Source of the DNA: Phycisphaerales bacterium
Lineage (GTDB): Bacteria > Planctomycetota > Phycisphaerae > Tepidisphaerales > Tepidisphaeraceae
Assembly (NCBI GenBank): GCA_028288775.1
Contig: JAQGHP010000183.1
Coordinates: forward strand, 1 to 37,251
Reading direction: 5' to 3'
Length of the DNA: 37,251 nucleotides
Below the pieces are notes generated by a model, which did not search any database, had not been told where the DNA came from, and was given only the letters and a program-made list of their open reading frames with translations. Shown here in pieces: positions 24,376 to 32,601 of the stretch. The position numbers and the translations under genes are program-made. Position 1 is the first letter of the stretch; every line of letters starts with the position of its first letter.

Positions 24376-25338
24376 ATGCGTCGCCTGATCGAGCGTTTCT
24401 TCGGTTCGCGTTCACGGAGTTCCACGTCGAAGCCTCCGCAGGTTGTGGAGTCTTTGGAAAGGCGGCGACTGCTTTCCGCCACGGCGTCCGCAACTCACCC
24501 GCGGGCGGCAGCCGCGCCGCCGCGGTATGACCATGTCGTCGTGGTCATCGAAGAGAACCACTCGTACAACCAGATCCTCGGGGCGTCGGAATGGCCGCCA
24601 TTGGCCTTTCCGACGGTCGTCTGGCCCTACCTCAATCAGCCACTGCCGATGCTGCTGGACCCGCAAATCCGCGGGCTGGCGTCGGGTGGAGCGAGTTTCA
24701 CCAACAGCCACGGAATCACACATCCCAGCGAACCCAACTATCTCGCGCTGTTTTCCGGCTCGACACAGGGCGTGACATCGGATGCCGTCCCGCGTCGGCC
24801 CTTCACCACGCCGAGCCTGGGCGGCGAGCTTCTGGCCGCCGGGGACACTTTCGCCTCCTATTCCCAAGGCCTGCCGCACGCCGGCTATCAGGGCGGCGAC
24901 ACCGGCAACTACGTCCGTCACCACGCGCCCTGGACGCAGTTCGCGGACGTGCCGCCGGCGACCAACCTGCCCTTCTCCTCGTTCCCGCGGAATTACAATA
25001 AACTCCCTACGGTGTCGTTCGTCGTCCCCGACCTCCTGCACGACATGCACAGCGGCACGGTCGCCGCGGCCGATCACTGGCTTCACCATAATTTGAGTAG
25101 CTATGCGCACTGGGCTCGATCGCACAACAGCCTGCTAATCGTGACGTGGGACGAGAATAACGGCGCGTCCGGGAACCAGATCCCGACGTTCTTCATCGGC
25201 GCGCACGTGCGCACGGGCAAGTACAATCAGTCGATCACCCATTACAACGTGCTGCGCACGATCGAAGACATGTACGGGCTGCCGCCGCTCGCCAACGCCG
25301 CGGGCGCGGCTCCGATCACGAACGTGTTTGCGGGGTGA
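24376..25338 (+). CDS. Secreted phosphoesterase-family protein, copy 2
   Basis: 320 residues, strongly similar to the gene before it through the whole catalytic part (VVVVIEENHSYNQILG, THPSEPNYLALFSG, HDMHSGTVAAAD, LLIVTWDENNGA, HYNVLRTIEDMYGLPPL). It has a longer, Arg/Ser-rich N-terminus before the motif VESLERRRLLSA. It also has an extra stretch of about 15 residues after the first block (WPPLAFPTVVWPYLNQPL). The variable N-termini and conserved cores suggest duplication followed by divergence in export or placement. Its last 97 bases are also the antisense 3' end of the TauE/SafE gene. The start is the ATG at 24376. The 226 bases before it show no clear promoter. Confidence 0.85.
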   Translation: MRRLIERFFGSRSRSSTSKPPQVVESLERRRLLSATASATHPRAAAAPPRYDHVVVVIEENHSYNQILGASEWPPLAFPTVVWPYLNQPLPMLLDPQIRGLASGGASFTNSHGITHPSEPNYLALFSGSTQGVTSDAVPRRPFTTPSLGGELLAAGDTFASYSQGLPHAGYQGGDTGNYVRHHAPWTQFADVPPATNLPFSSFPRNYNKLPTVSFVVPDLLHDMHSGTVAAADHWLHHNLSSYAHWARSHNSLLIVTWDENNGASGNQIPTFFIGAHVRTGKYNQSITHYNVLRTIEDMYGLPPLANAAGAAPITNVFAG

Positions 25339-26141
25339 GCGGCCGACGGGGCGCTTGCCGCGTGCGGCCGCTCGTGCCGCGCGTAGTTCTTCCAGAAGAA
25401 CGCCACGGTCAGCCCCACTCCGATCAGAAGGATGAGCCCCCGCAACTGGTCGGGCTTGATCTTCCGCGCCGCCGCCATGCCGAAAAATCCGCCGAAGGAT
25501 GACGCGACGGCCATGGGAATCGCATAATCCCACCGGATCGGCCCGAAGAGGAAAATGACCGCCGCGACTCCGTTGATCAACGTGGACAAAAGCACCTTCA
25601 GCGCGTTGGTCTGATTGAGGCTGTCGAGCCCCGCGAAGGAAAGGCCGGCCAGCATCAGCACGCCGATTCCCGCGCCGAAATACCCGCCGTAGACCGCGAC
25701 CACGAACTGAATGAGTCCGACGAAGATTGTCCAGCCGAGTGTGCGGTGGAGATGACCGTGGCCGCGTCCTGCCCAGCGCGCGATCGGCTTGCTGAAGGCA
25801 AAGAGTGTGGTCGCGAACGCCAGGAGCCAGGGGATCGCCAGTTCGAAGGAGCGATCGTCGGTGGTGAGTAGGATAACGGAGCCAAGCGTACCGCCAAGTA
25901 TGCTGATGAGAGAAAATGAAACCAGGATCCCGCGCGGGATAAGTTTGAACTCCCCCCACGCCGCCGCCACGGAGGCCGCCGACCCGGGCCAGAGGCCGTC
26001 GGTGCTGGTGATGTTGGCGATCCGGTCGGAAAGATGCGCGAAGCCCGTGAGCACGGGAAATGTCAAAAATGTTCCGCCCCCCGCGACGGCGTTCACCACC
26101 CCGGCGACGAACGCCGACAGCGTTACCCACAGCATGACCAT
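25242..26141 (-). CDS. TauE/SafE-family (TSUP) membrane transporter
   Basis: 299 residues from the ATG at 26141, chosen for GAAGGAG about 6 bases upstream. The ATG at 26207 would add 22 residues and has no site. There are about eight membrane segments in two related halves. The opening LSAFVAGVVNAVAGGGTFLT and the later VYGGYFGAGIGVLMLA are the glycine-rich hallmark blocks of the family, which exports sulfite, sulfoacetate or other organic anions. The C-terminal 30 or so residues (VIGAAPAALASGGSPY and on) come from sequence antisense to the phosphoesterase gene and are probably a read-on tail with no homology. The substrate cannot be told from sequence. Confidence 0.88.
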   Translation of the reverse strand: MVMLWVTLSAFVAGVVNAVAGGGTFLTFPVLTGFAHLSDRIANITSTDGLWPGSAASVAAAWGEFKLIPRGILVSFSLISILGGTLGSVILLTTDDRSFELAIPWLLAFATTLFAFSKPIARWAGRGHGHLHRTLGWTIFVGLIQFVVAVYGGYFGAGIGVLMLAGLSFAGLDSLNQTNALKVLLSTLINGVAAVIFLFGPIRWDYAIPMAVASSFGGFFGMAAARKIKPDQLRGLILLIGVGLTVAFFWKNYARHERPHAASAPSAAHPANTFVIGAAPAALASGGSPYMSSIVRSTL

Positions 26142-26353
26142 CCACGACTCCTTCAACCCCGCCGCGAAACCTCTTGAAACCGCACTCCCTTGCAAAATCG
26201 CTGCCATGGGCGAGGTGCCCGTGCCTTGGTACGCCGTTGCGGGTCGGCATCATACGATGTGACGCCCGGCGCTTGAAGATCGCCACCGCGCGGATAGATT
26301 CTCACTTAATAATCGTACACGTCCCGCCGTCCCGATCATGAGCGAGGTTCACG

Positions 26354-28084
26354 ATGCGCCGGATAATCGTCCTGCTGGTTGTAGGCTTGGTGTTGGCCGG
26401 CGCGCTCGGAGGCGCGTTCTTATTCCATCAGCATCAGATTCACAATGCGGAAGCCGACTTCAGGGCCCCGCACCCGGTCATTATACCGGTCGCCGAGCTG
26501 CCAGAGTTTTCCGGGGCAAAATGGGCCGTGAACCACGACGCCGCCCACGCCCGGCGCGTCGCCCGCCTGAGTACTCTCATTGGGCAACTGGACGATGAGA
26601 AGACGCGCAGCTCCGCTGCAGTCGCACTCGTCAATCTTCCAGGCGATGTGTTCTCCGAGTTGAAGGCGGCATCCCGTGGAGGGGCCGTGACCGGCGGCCC
26701 ACTGGCAGCCCTGGAAGGCGTGCTGCCCATGATTGAGCAACGGGCCGCTCGCGAGCGCCGCCGGCAGGATTCGCGCGAGAAACTCCTCCAAGCCGCCTCC
26801 GCCGCGTACAAGCAATACGGATCTCACGATCCCCGCTGGGAAGCCGCCGCGCTCGACGCGATGGCCGCTTACTTTCATGCGCCCCCGGCCTCCACGCGAA
26901 CAGTCGAAGAGGAAACCGCCATCAGCAAAGCTTTCGGCTGGGTATGCAATCACGTGGATTGCACCGACCCGCTCGTGCGGTCGATCCATGGAATGGTGGC
27001 GGCGGAATTCGGCGTCGACGAACCGGCGGCGGCCTTGGAAGAGTTCAAATGGGCCGCCACGAGCATGCCCCACAGCGACTACCCACGAGAGTGGAAAGCG
27101 TTCCCCGCATTTGCCTACGTCAGCTCTCTCCTGCCCGCTTCCCAAAGCAAGTCGTCGCGAGCCCTCCCCATCGATGACGCCCGGCTTGACGAATTCAGAA
27201 CGTCCTTCCCGGACCTCGCCGGCGCCCGGTTCATCGGCGCATCGGAAAAGTGCGACGCGGTCCTCACATATCTCGAACGCCGCGCCGAAACTCATGCTCA
27301 GACATTCAACCGCGAGCAGGAATTTAACCCTCTCTATTCCGCGCTCGACAAGGCCTACCACGGTGCGTTCGAACCGCTGGTGCTCAAGGGCAGATTTTAT
27401 GTCGATTTCGCCTGGGATGCCCGCGGCGGGGGCCTGGCCAATGACGTGGCCGAGGACGGCTGGAAACTGTTCTCAAAGCGCCTCGCAATCGCCGAGCAGA
27501 CGCTCACCAAAGCCTGGGAGATGAATCAGTCCGACCCCCGCGCGGCAACGATCATGATCACTGTCGCGATGGGCACAAGCGCGGAACGGCCACAAATGGA
27601 AAAGTGGTTTCACCGCGCCATGCAGGCCGACCCCGACAACCATGCAGCCTGCGAAGCCAAGCTTCTCTATCTTGATCCTCGTTGGAAAGGCAGTCTTCAG
27701 GAACTCGACGCCTTCAGCCGCGAATGTCGCGACACGCACAACTATATCGGCCGCATCGCACTCATGTACGTCCATGCGCAGCGAACCATCGCATGGGTCA
27801 CCGAGTCGCCCGCCAATTATCTGGGCGACCCGCATGTTTTTGATGACATCTGCCGCGTGTTTGAGGAATACCAAGCGACGCGAACGCCCGAGCCGGACGA
27901 TCTCGCCCTGTACGCGGGATTGACCGCTTGCGTCGGACATTGGGCTGACGCAAACCGAATCTTCCAATCCGTGCCGCCTCAGAACGGGCGAATCATTTAT
28001 TTGAGCCCAACCACAGGCCATCGGTACGAGGACTTGCGCACGGAGGCGGCGCGACTGGCCGCGGACCCCGCGAACGCTAAGTAG
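26354..28084 (+). CDS. Membrane-anchored helical-repeat protein, DUF4034-like
   Basis: 576 residues from the ATG at 26354, with GAGG 6 bases upstream. A single N-terminal hydrophobic segment (MRRIIVLLVVGLVLAGALGG) is a signal anchor. The rest is soluble and mostly helical, with Ala/Glu/Arg-rich repeats. A later block (GWKLFSKRLAIAEQTLTKAW, then AAGT-like MITVAMGTSAERPQMEKW, and FHRAMQADPDNHAACEAK) resembles the TPR-like helices of DUF4034 proteins. I see no catalytic motif. It is followed 43 bases later by a polytopic membrane protein on the same strand, so the two may be co-transcribed. The domain name is tentative. Confidence 0.6.
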   Translation: MRRIIVLLVVGLVLAGALGGAFLFHQHQIHNAEADFRAPHPVIIPVAELPEFSGAKWAVNHDAAHARRVARLSTLIGQLDDEKTRSSAAVALVNLPGDVFSELKAASRGGAVTGGPLAALEGVLPMIEQRAARERRRQDSREKLLQAASAAYKQYGSHDPRWEAAALDAMAAYFHAPPASTRTVEEETAISKAFGWVCNHVDCTDPLVRSIHGMVAAEFGVDEPAAALEEFKWAATSMPHSDYPREWKAFPAFAYVSSLLPASQSKSSRALPIDDARLDEFRTSFPDLAGARFIGASEKCDAVLTYLERRAETHAQTFNREQEFNPLYSALDKAYHGAFEPLVLKGRFYVDFAWDARGGGLANDVAEDGWKLFSKRLAIAEQTLTKAWEMNQSDPRAATIMITVAMGTSAERPQMEKWFHRAMQADPDNHAACEAKLLYLDPRWKGSLQELDAFSRECRDTHNYIGRIALMYVHAQRTIAWVTESPANYLGDPHVFDDICRVFEEYQATRTPEPDDLALYAGLTACVGHWADANRIFQSVPPQNGRIIYLSPTTGHRYEDLRTEAARLAADPANAK

Positions 28085-28127
28085 CAGCGAGGTTGCATTG
28101 CCCGCGGCGGTGGGCTACACCACTGGC

Positions 28128-29744
28128 ATGCCCCTTCGCTACGTTCGTTGGATTGCGGCGATCCTCGCGCTCACCGCCGTATATGCCTGCTGGTGCCACG
28201 CGCCGTTGATTTGGGACGGCGCGTACCAGTTCAACACGACGCTCATCATGCAGCGTCCGTATTACTACCTCACCCGCTTCCACTCCTTCTTCCTCTGGTG
28301 GCCAACGGTCTGGGCCAGCCGCGCAACGAGCCATATGACGCTATTACAGACGATCTACGGAATGCCCTTCCTGCTCGGGCCATTTCTGGGCGTTACGCTG
28401 TCGTGGTGGGTCGTCCGACGGCATGCGCCGCACCTGCTTCTTTGGGCGGTCTTCGGCACGTGCGCGGGCGCGTTGCCGGGGCAGATCTTCGTCATTAACG
28501 ACAGCATCCTGACTTTGCACCTTTTCTGGCCTGTCTTCCTGGGGCTCTTCGTTCCGTTGACGTGGCCCAAGCGGCTCGTGCTTGCGGTGCTGGTGGTGTT
28601 CCAGTTCGTGCATCCGCTGGGGGTGCTGCTGCTGATGGGCGCCGCGGCGTCGGCGGCACTGGTGGCCGCGGTTGACCCCGCGCAGCGCCGCCGGCTGATC
28701 CAGGGCGCGGTCGTCATGGGGGCGCTGTGCCTGCTGGCCATGACGAAGATCGAAATCACCAATCACATCGAGCGCTTTCGCGACACCTACGCGCAGCAGG
28801 AAGCCACGTGGGCAAACGCCATTCAACGCTGGCACGACGCCGTCAGCGGGCTCCCGCTCCACGGTCTCGCCTGCATGTGGCTGGCGGCGGTGCTGGCATT
28901 CATACGCCCAACGCTGGGCCAGCGGCCAGCGGCAACACGTTTTGTCGGTTGGTTGGCGCTGTTGAGTGTTGTAGTCGGGGCGACGTACTGGTTGTACTGG
29001 GCGCACGATGCGCGGTACTGGTCGAGTGCCATCGACTACCGCCGATGGGTCGGCCCGCTGACCGCGCCGTTCATGGTGCTGTGTGCCCTGGACGTCTGTC
29101 GTGCCGCCTTGGAACGCCGCGAGAGGGCCATGGCGTTACGGGCGGAAGGCGCTACGGCCGCGCTTTCCGGCGCGCGGGTGGGCGTTGTGTCCTACGTTTC
29201 CAGTCCGCTTGTGGCTCCGTCACTACAAGCGCCGCCTACCGACTCTTGTGAAAGCGGCGCATCCGAGGCCGGCTCAGATTGCGATCCCGGCGCATCGCGC
29301 GGGGCGCTGGGCCTTCTGCTCGCCTGCACGTTCGCGCTGGTGCTTGGGATGCAATGTACGATCTGGGCCCGGCTCACCGCCCGGCTCATGGGGATCGTGC
29401 GGAATTATCCCTCGGCCATCGTTCCCGATTCCGATCCGCAGCTGGCGTGGGTTGACGGGACACCGCTCACGCACTGGGCCACCGGGGACTACGTGACGGC
29501 TGTCCAGGGCAAACAGCCCGCGAAGGTGATGCTGGATTGGCGAGGCGAAAAGGCGCTCCGCGGCAAAAATCCGCGGGTTCCCCATTGGGACTTCTACCCG
29601 CAATCTCCCGCCAATTCCCTGCCCGTCCCTGGCAAGGGCGGCTGGTTCGATTTTCGCCCGCTGCTCGAACAACTTGCCAAGGAACCCCCGCCCGCGCCCC
29701 GCCCGGGCGCCGATCGGCAGGATTTTCGCACCGTTCCTAATTAG
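28128..29744 (+). CDS. Polytopic membrane protein of unknown function
   Basis: 538 residues from the ATG at 28128 (MPLRYVRWIAAILALTAVYA). There are about ten hydrophobic segments in two groups, separated by a polar linker of about 50 residues around 29130-29290, and a soluble, Pro-rich C-terminal tail of about 110 residues. Early residues WDGAYQFNTTLIMQRPYYY and the alternating membrane layout recall membrane glycosyltransferases of the GT-C type, but I see no clear catalytic Asp/Glu motif, so I do not assign that. The linker is encoded by DNA containing a CGCTTGT/ACAAGCG hairpin, so it may have come from an inserted repeat. The function is unknown. Confidence 0.6.
   Translation: MPLRYVRWIAAILALTAVYACWCHAPLIWDGAYQFNTTLIMQRPYYYLTRFHSFFLWWPTVWASRATSHMTLLQTIYGMPFLLGPFLGVTLSWWVVRRHAPHLLLWAVFGTCAGALPGQIFVINDSILTLHLFWPVFLGLFVPLTWPKRLVLAVLVVFQFVHPLGVLLLMGAAASAALVAAVDPAQRRRLIQGAVVMGALCLLAMTKIEITNHIERFRDTYAQQEATWANAIQRWHDAVSGLPLHGLACMWLAAVLAFIRPTLGQRPAATRFVGWLALLSVVVGATYWLYWAHDARYWSSAIDYRRWVGPLTAPFMVLCALDVCRAALERRERAMALRAEGATAALSGARVGVVSYVSSPLVAPSLQAPPTDSCESGASEAGSDCDPGASRGALGLLLACTFALVLGMQCTIWARLTARLMGIVRNYPSAIVPDSDPQLAWVDGTPLTHWATGDYVTAVQGKQPAKVMLDWRGEKALRGKNPRVPHWDFYPQSPANSLPVPGKGGWFDFRPLLEQLAKEPPPAPRPGADRQDFRTVPN
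29206..29231. repeat. Hairpin CGCTTGT/ACAAGCG inside a coding linker
   Basis: Arms 29206-29212 and 29225-29231 pair perfectly around a 12-base loop. The hairpin lies in the stretch encoding the polar linker between two groups of membrane segments. It may be a remnant of a dispersed palindrome inserted in frame. Confidence 0.4.
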
Positions 29745-30140
29745 GGCGGCTTTGGCGATTCCATGCGTAAGTCGCTCCCATGCAAGCTCTTGCAATAGCG
29801 CGCCGCCGCGTGTTGCAATGTGTTTGTCCTATGGGCCACACTAGGAGCGACGAATCGCAAGGAATTTTTTCATATCGACAACGGTTCGATCTCGGTATGG
29901 TAGTAACGGATGGGCAGTCGGCAGTTGTAAGTCGACAAGGGACCGAGTGCATTTCGCATCTCATTTCGCGTAGACGACAGGCTCCGGCGGTCATTGCGAC
30001 CAAAGCCACGCAACGCTGAAAAGAACACGCCCGATCCCGGCAAAGAAAAGCCAGGCCGGACACGAGAATATTTGGATCCGTCGGCGGATGCCGCCGGGTC
30101 GCAGTGGGATCAGTTTGGGGAAGCGTCGAAGGGTGAGTGA
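29745..30140. other. Intergenic stretch without a supported gene
   Basis: Open frames on both strands here (for example 29780-30019 plus and 29737-30162 minus) have no recognisable protein character and no ribosome binding site. A small CGGCGG/CCGCCG hairpin lies at 30082-30096. The base composition is less GC-rich than the neighbouring genes. I see nothing else. Confidence 0.5.
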
Positions 30141-30172
30141 CAGGGCCCGGGTGCGAAAGCAACCGGGCCCTG
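30141..30172. terminator. Strong hairpin between convergent genes, likely bidirectional terminator
   Basis: CAGGGCCCGG pairs perfectly with CCGGGCCCTG. Inside, TGC/GCA closes a GAAA tetraloop after one G-A mismatch. The downstream T-run on the plus strand is only three bases (TTTACG), so it may work as a stable hairpin or pause site instead of a full intrinsic terminator. It lies between the ends of the membrane-protein gene and the metallopeptidase gene. Confidence 0.6.
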
Positions 30173-30222
30173 TTTACGTACCGACTCGCCCGACCGGTAA
30201 AACTTTTAAGGTCATCGCCTCA

Positions 30223-32151
30223 TCACTCGTTGGGCCGCAAACCGAGTCGGGCGACGTTCGCCCCCCGCAAAGCTTCGACGGCAACCGCGATCGCGTCCGC
30301 GTTCGCCCCGCAAAGTTGCACGTCAGCAATCAATTCCGCGGCCGCGGCGTTGAATGCACGCACTGCCTCCCGCTGCGCCGCCGGGCTGGCGTCGGCCGCT
30401 TTGAGCATCCGAATCCGCAGCCGCTCCACCGACTGCGGCACATCCGGCCCCAGCGCATGCCACGTGCGGTAAAGCGATTCGAGTTGCTTGTCTCCGGGGT
30501 TCCGCCAACGCCCCGGCGGGGCGGGCGCCGACGGATCCGCACCCGCGCGCAGCCCTTCGTCAAAAAAGGGCGTGACTCGGTGGTAGCCGCCGCGGGCGAG
30601 GATTGTCAGCGGCATCTCCAACAGCCGCTTTCGCTGCGGCTCAGAGATCTCATACGTTTCGGTGCATTCTGGTGAGGCTACCGCCAAGAGCGGTTTCGCG
30701 CGAAGCGTCACCTTGAGTATGTCGCGCCCGATTGTAACCGTCATCCCGATCCTCCCGCGATCCGCGGCCATCTCCTTGCACACGTCGTCGGCGATTAGTT
30801 GCGTTGTTACTGGGCCGCCCATATCCGACCCGTCGATTTCCAACTGCCTGCCTTCGCGGACCAGCACCTTCAAAAACCCGGAGTCCTTTCCCGCGCCCTT
30901 CACCCCCAACCCTATCCCCGCCAGTCCCACCCCCGGCTCGTTTCGAAAATCCAGCAGCGCCCCGATCGCCGGCTCGTCGCCGCCCCGGGCGACAGGCCCC
31001 ACGGTCTCGGGCATTGGTTCCCCGGCGTAATCGAGCCGCCACGGGTCCGCGGCCGCCTTCTCCCCGGGCGGCAGCCGCACGTCCGTCTGCGAGAGTTTCC
31101 CGTGCTCGGCAAACCCGTAGGAGCAAAGCGTATCGCGGTCTTGCTCGTATCCCCACTCGACGTAATGGAACGTCGCCCGCCGGGCCTTGCACCACGCCGC
31201 GAAGTCCGCCTCCAGCGCGTCCCATCCGCCGAACAGCTCGCCCAGCAGCGCCTCCCGCGCCTCGCGCACGGCCGGCTGGTCGTGCGTGCGCTGCGGCTCG
31301 CGGAAGATGAAGTCGCGCCAAATCCGAAATCGCTGCTCACGATCGGGCGTACTGCGCAGGAAATTGGCCAATAGAAATCCCACGCCGCGGCTCACGTTTG
31401 CCGACCGGTCGATCGCGCGCACGGTCATCGGGTGCTTCGCAAGCTCCTCCAGCCCGGAGTCCAAATAGTTGTTGGGCGTCGCTTTATCCAAAACGTCCAG
31501 CGTGATGCGGCGGCGCGCTTCGTCATACACGTGGCTCGATATCCCGTCCGCGATCCCCTCAAAAAACCACGGCGGCGTGTTATCACAGGCCCCCGTCAGG
31601 CACATCTGGAACAGGTGCGTACACTCATGAATGATGATGTATCGCTGGTGGTACGTGAGCGACCCGCTCGGGTATGCGTAGCTGACCTTCCGCCGCTCGT
31701 AGGTGATGCCGCCGCCGTCGAAATCCCAGGTGATCCCGTCGGATTTCATCGCCTTGTCGAGTGCGTGTTTTTTCGACCCGTAGACGACGGCCATGCGCTT
31801 GGTTTCAATCCCCGCCGGCTCCCCCCCGAAGAGATGCACATAGTGCGGATAGACCATCTCGAGCAGTTCGAGGAGCGACCGCGCCGTCGCCTGGCCGCCA
31901 TCGGTCTTCATCGCATAGTGTCGGCTCACGTACCAGGAAAACCCCGGCGTATTGTTCGGCCGCTCCCCCGCGAGCGTATCCGGAACGACATCCCCGACGG
32001 CCGCGACATCGACGCGCACGAGCGTGGAAGTGCGGCCGCTAACCACGACCTCCGCCACCTGCTCCGCCGGCGCGGGCACCGGAGCACCGATCGCCAAATT
32101 CCCAAAGAGGGTGACGATCAAAACGACTGCCGTGATGGGAGATGTTTTCAA
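30223..32151 (-). CDS. Secreted gluzincin-type zinc metallopeptidase (HExxH)
   Basis: 642 residues if translation begins at the TTG at 32151, which gives MKTSPITAVVLIVTLFGN as a fitting signal peptide cleaved near AIG/AP. The frame continues upstream to 32292 but runs through a palindromic repeat cluster and is unlikely to be coding. The active-site motif is IIIHECTHLFQ (HExxH at residues 175-179). The likely third zinc ligand is E198 in WFFEGIADG, 19 residues after the second histidine. This is the gluzincin pattern. The remaining 430 or so residues contain a large C-terminal region of unknown fold. It is probably an extracytoplasmic peptidase. The next gene upstream on the same strand, inositol-3-phosphate synthase, is separated by 450 bases. 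Confidence 0.75.
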   Translation of the reverse strand: MKTSPITAVVLIVTLFGNLAIGAPVPAPAEQVAEVVVSGRTSTLVRVDVAAVGDVVPDTLAGERPNNTPGFSWYVSRHYAMKTDGGQATARSLLELLEMVYPHYVHLFGGEPAGIETKRMAVVYGSKKHALDKAMKSDGITWDFDGGGITYERRKVSYAYPSGSLTYHQRYIIIHECTHLFQMCLTGACDNTPPWFFEGIADGISSHVYDEARRRITLDVLDKATPNNYLDSGLEELAKHPMTVRAIDRSANVSRGVGFLLANFLRSTPDREQRFRIWRDFIFREPQRTHDQPAVREAREALLGELFGGWDALEADFAAWCKARRATFHYVEWGYEQDRDTLCSYGFAEHGKLSQTDVRLPPGEKAAADPWRLDYAGEPMPETVGPVARGGDEPAIGALLDFRNEPGVGLAGIGLGVKGAGKDSGFLKVLVREGRQLEIDGSDMGGPVTTQLIADDVCKEMAADRGRIGMTVTIGRDILKVTLRAKPLLAVASPECTETYEISEPQRKRLLEMPLTILARGGYHRVTPFFDEGLRAGADPSAPAPPGRWRNPGDKQLESLYRTWHALGPDVPQSVERLRIRMLKAADASPAAQREAVRAFNAAAAELIADVQLCGANADAIAVAVEALRGANVARLGLRPNE

Positions 32152-32177
32152 GGTAGCGCCAGGAAAGAATTCCGTGG

Positions 32178-32243
32178 CACGGGCGGCCCGCCCGTGTCGT
32201 GCCGCTATAGCGGCGGTGTTGTGGTGCAGCCTTTGGAGGCTGC
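32178..32243. repeat. Cluster of short palindromes upstream of the metallopeptidase
   Basis: Three neighbouring perfect hairpins: CACGGGCGG/CCGCCCGTG with one central base at 32178-32196, the 14-base palindrome GCCGCTATAGCGGC at 32201-32214, and GCAGCC/GGCTGC with a 6-base loop at 32226-32243. None is followed by a T-run. They abut the 292-base element that starts at 32254. Confidence 0.65.
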
Positions 32244-32253
32244 AAAGGCTAGC

Positions 32254-32545
32254 TACTGCTCTTCGCGCGGCCAAAGCCCGAGTGTGCTCCACCGTTCACG
32301 GGTGGTTTCAGAGGCTCCATCGTGACACGGGCGTCCCGCCCATGCTGGCGATGTGATAATTCGAATCGCGTTTTTTCCGGACATTCCGACTCCCCACGCA
32401 CCGGGCATGGGCCCGACGCCCATGTCGCGATGGAGGTCCGGAAACCCCGCTTGCGGCGCACTTGGGAGCGATCGGAGAAGCGCCCCGCAAGCGGGGCGGC
32501 TAAACGGTTGAGCTCGAACGGGCTTTGGCCGCGCGAAGAGCAGTA
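32254..32545. repeat. 292-bp element with perfect 27-bp inverted ends
   Basis: The ends 32254-32280 and 32519-32545 are perfect reverse complements over 27 bases (TACTGCTCTTCGCGCGG and on). The interior has no open frame with protein character, but it contains more GC palindromes, such as CCCCGC/GCGGGG near 32440-32500. No clean target-site duplication is seen at the outer edges. The structure is MITE-like or a compound REP element. It fills the 450-base gap between the ino1 stop and the metallopeptidase start, where I see no other gene. Confidence 0.7.
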
Positions 32546-32601
32546 AAAGCCCGCACCACAATCTATGCACCGCGCCGGTTCATCAACGCCCGCACGTTCA
32601 T

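Noticed and set aside
29737..30162. 141-codon minus-strand frame in the gap before the metallopeptidase
   Set aside because: Cys/Arg/Pro-rich sequence without motif or ribosome binding site, crossing a strong hairpin and the end of the neighbouring gene.
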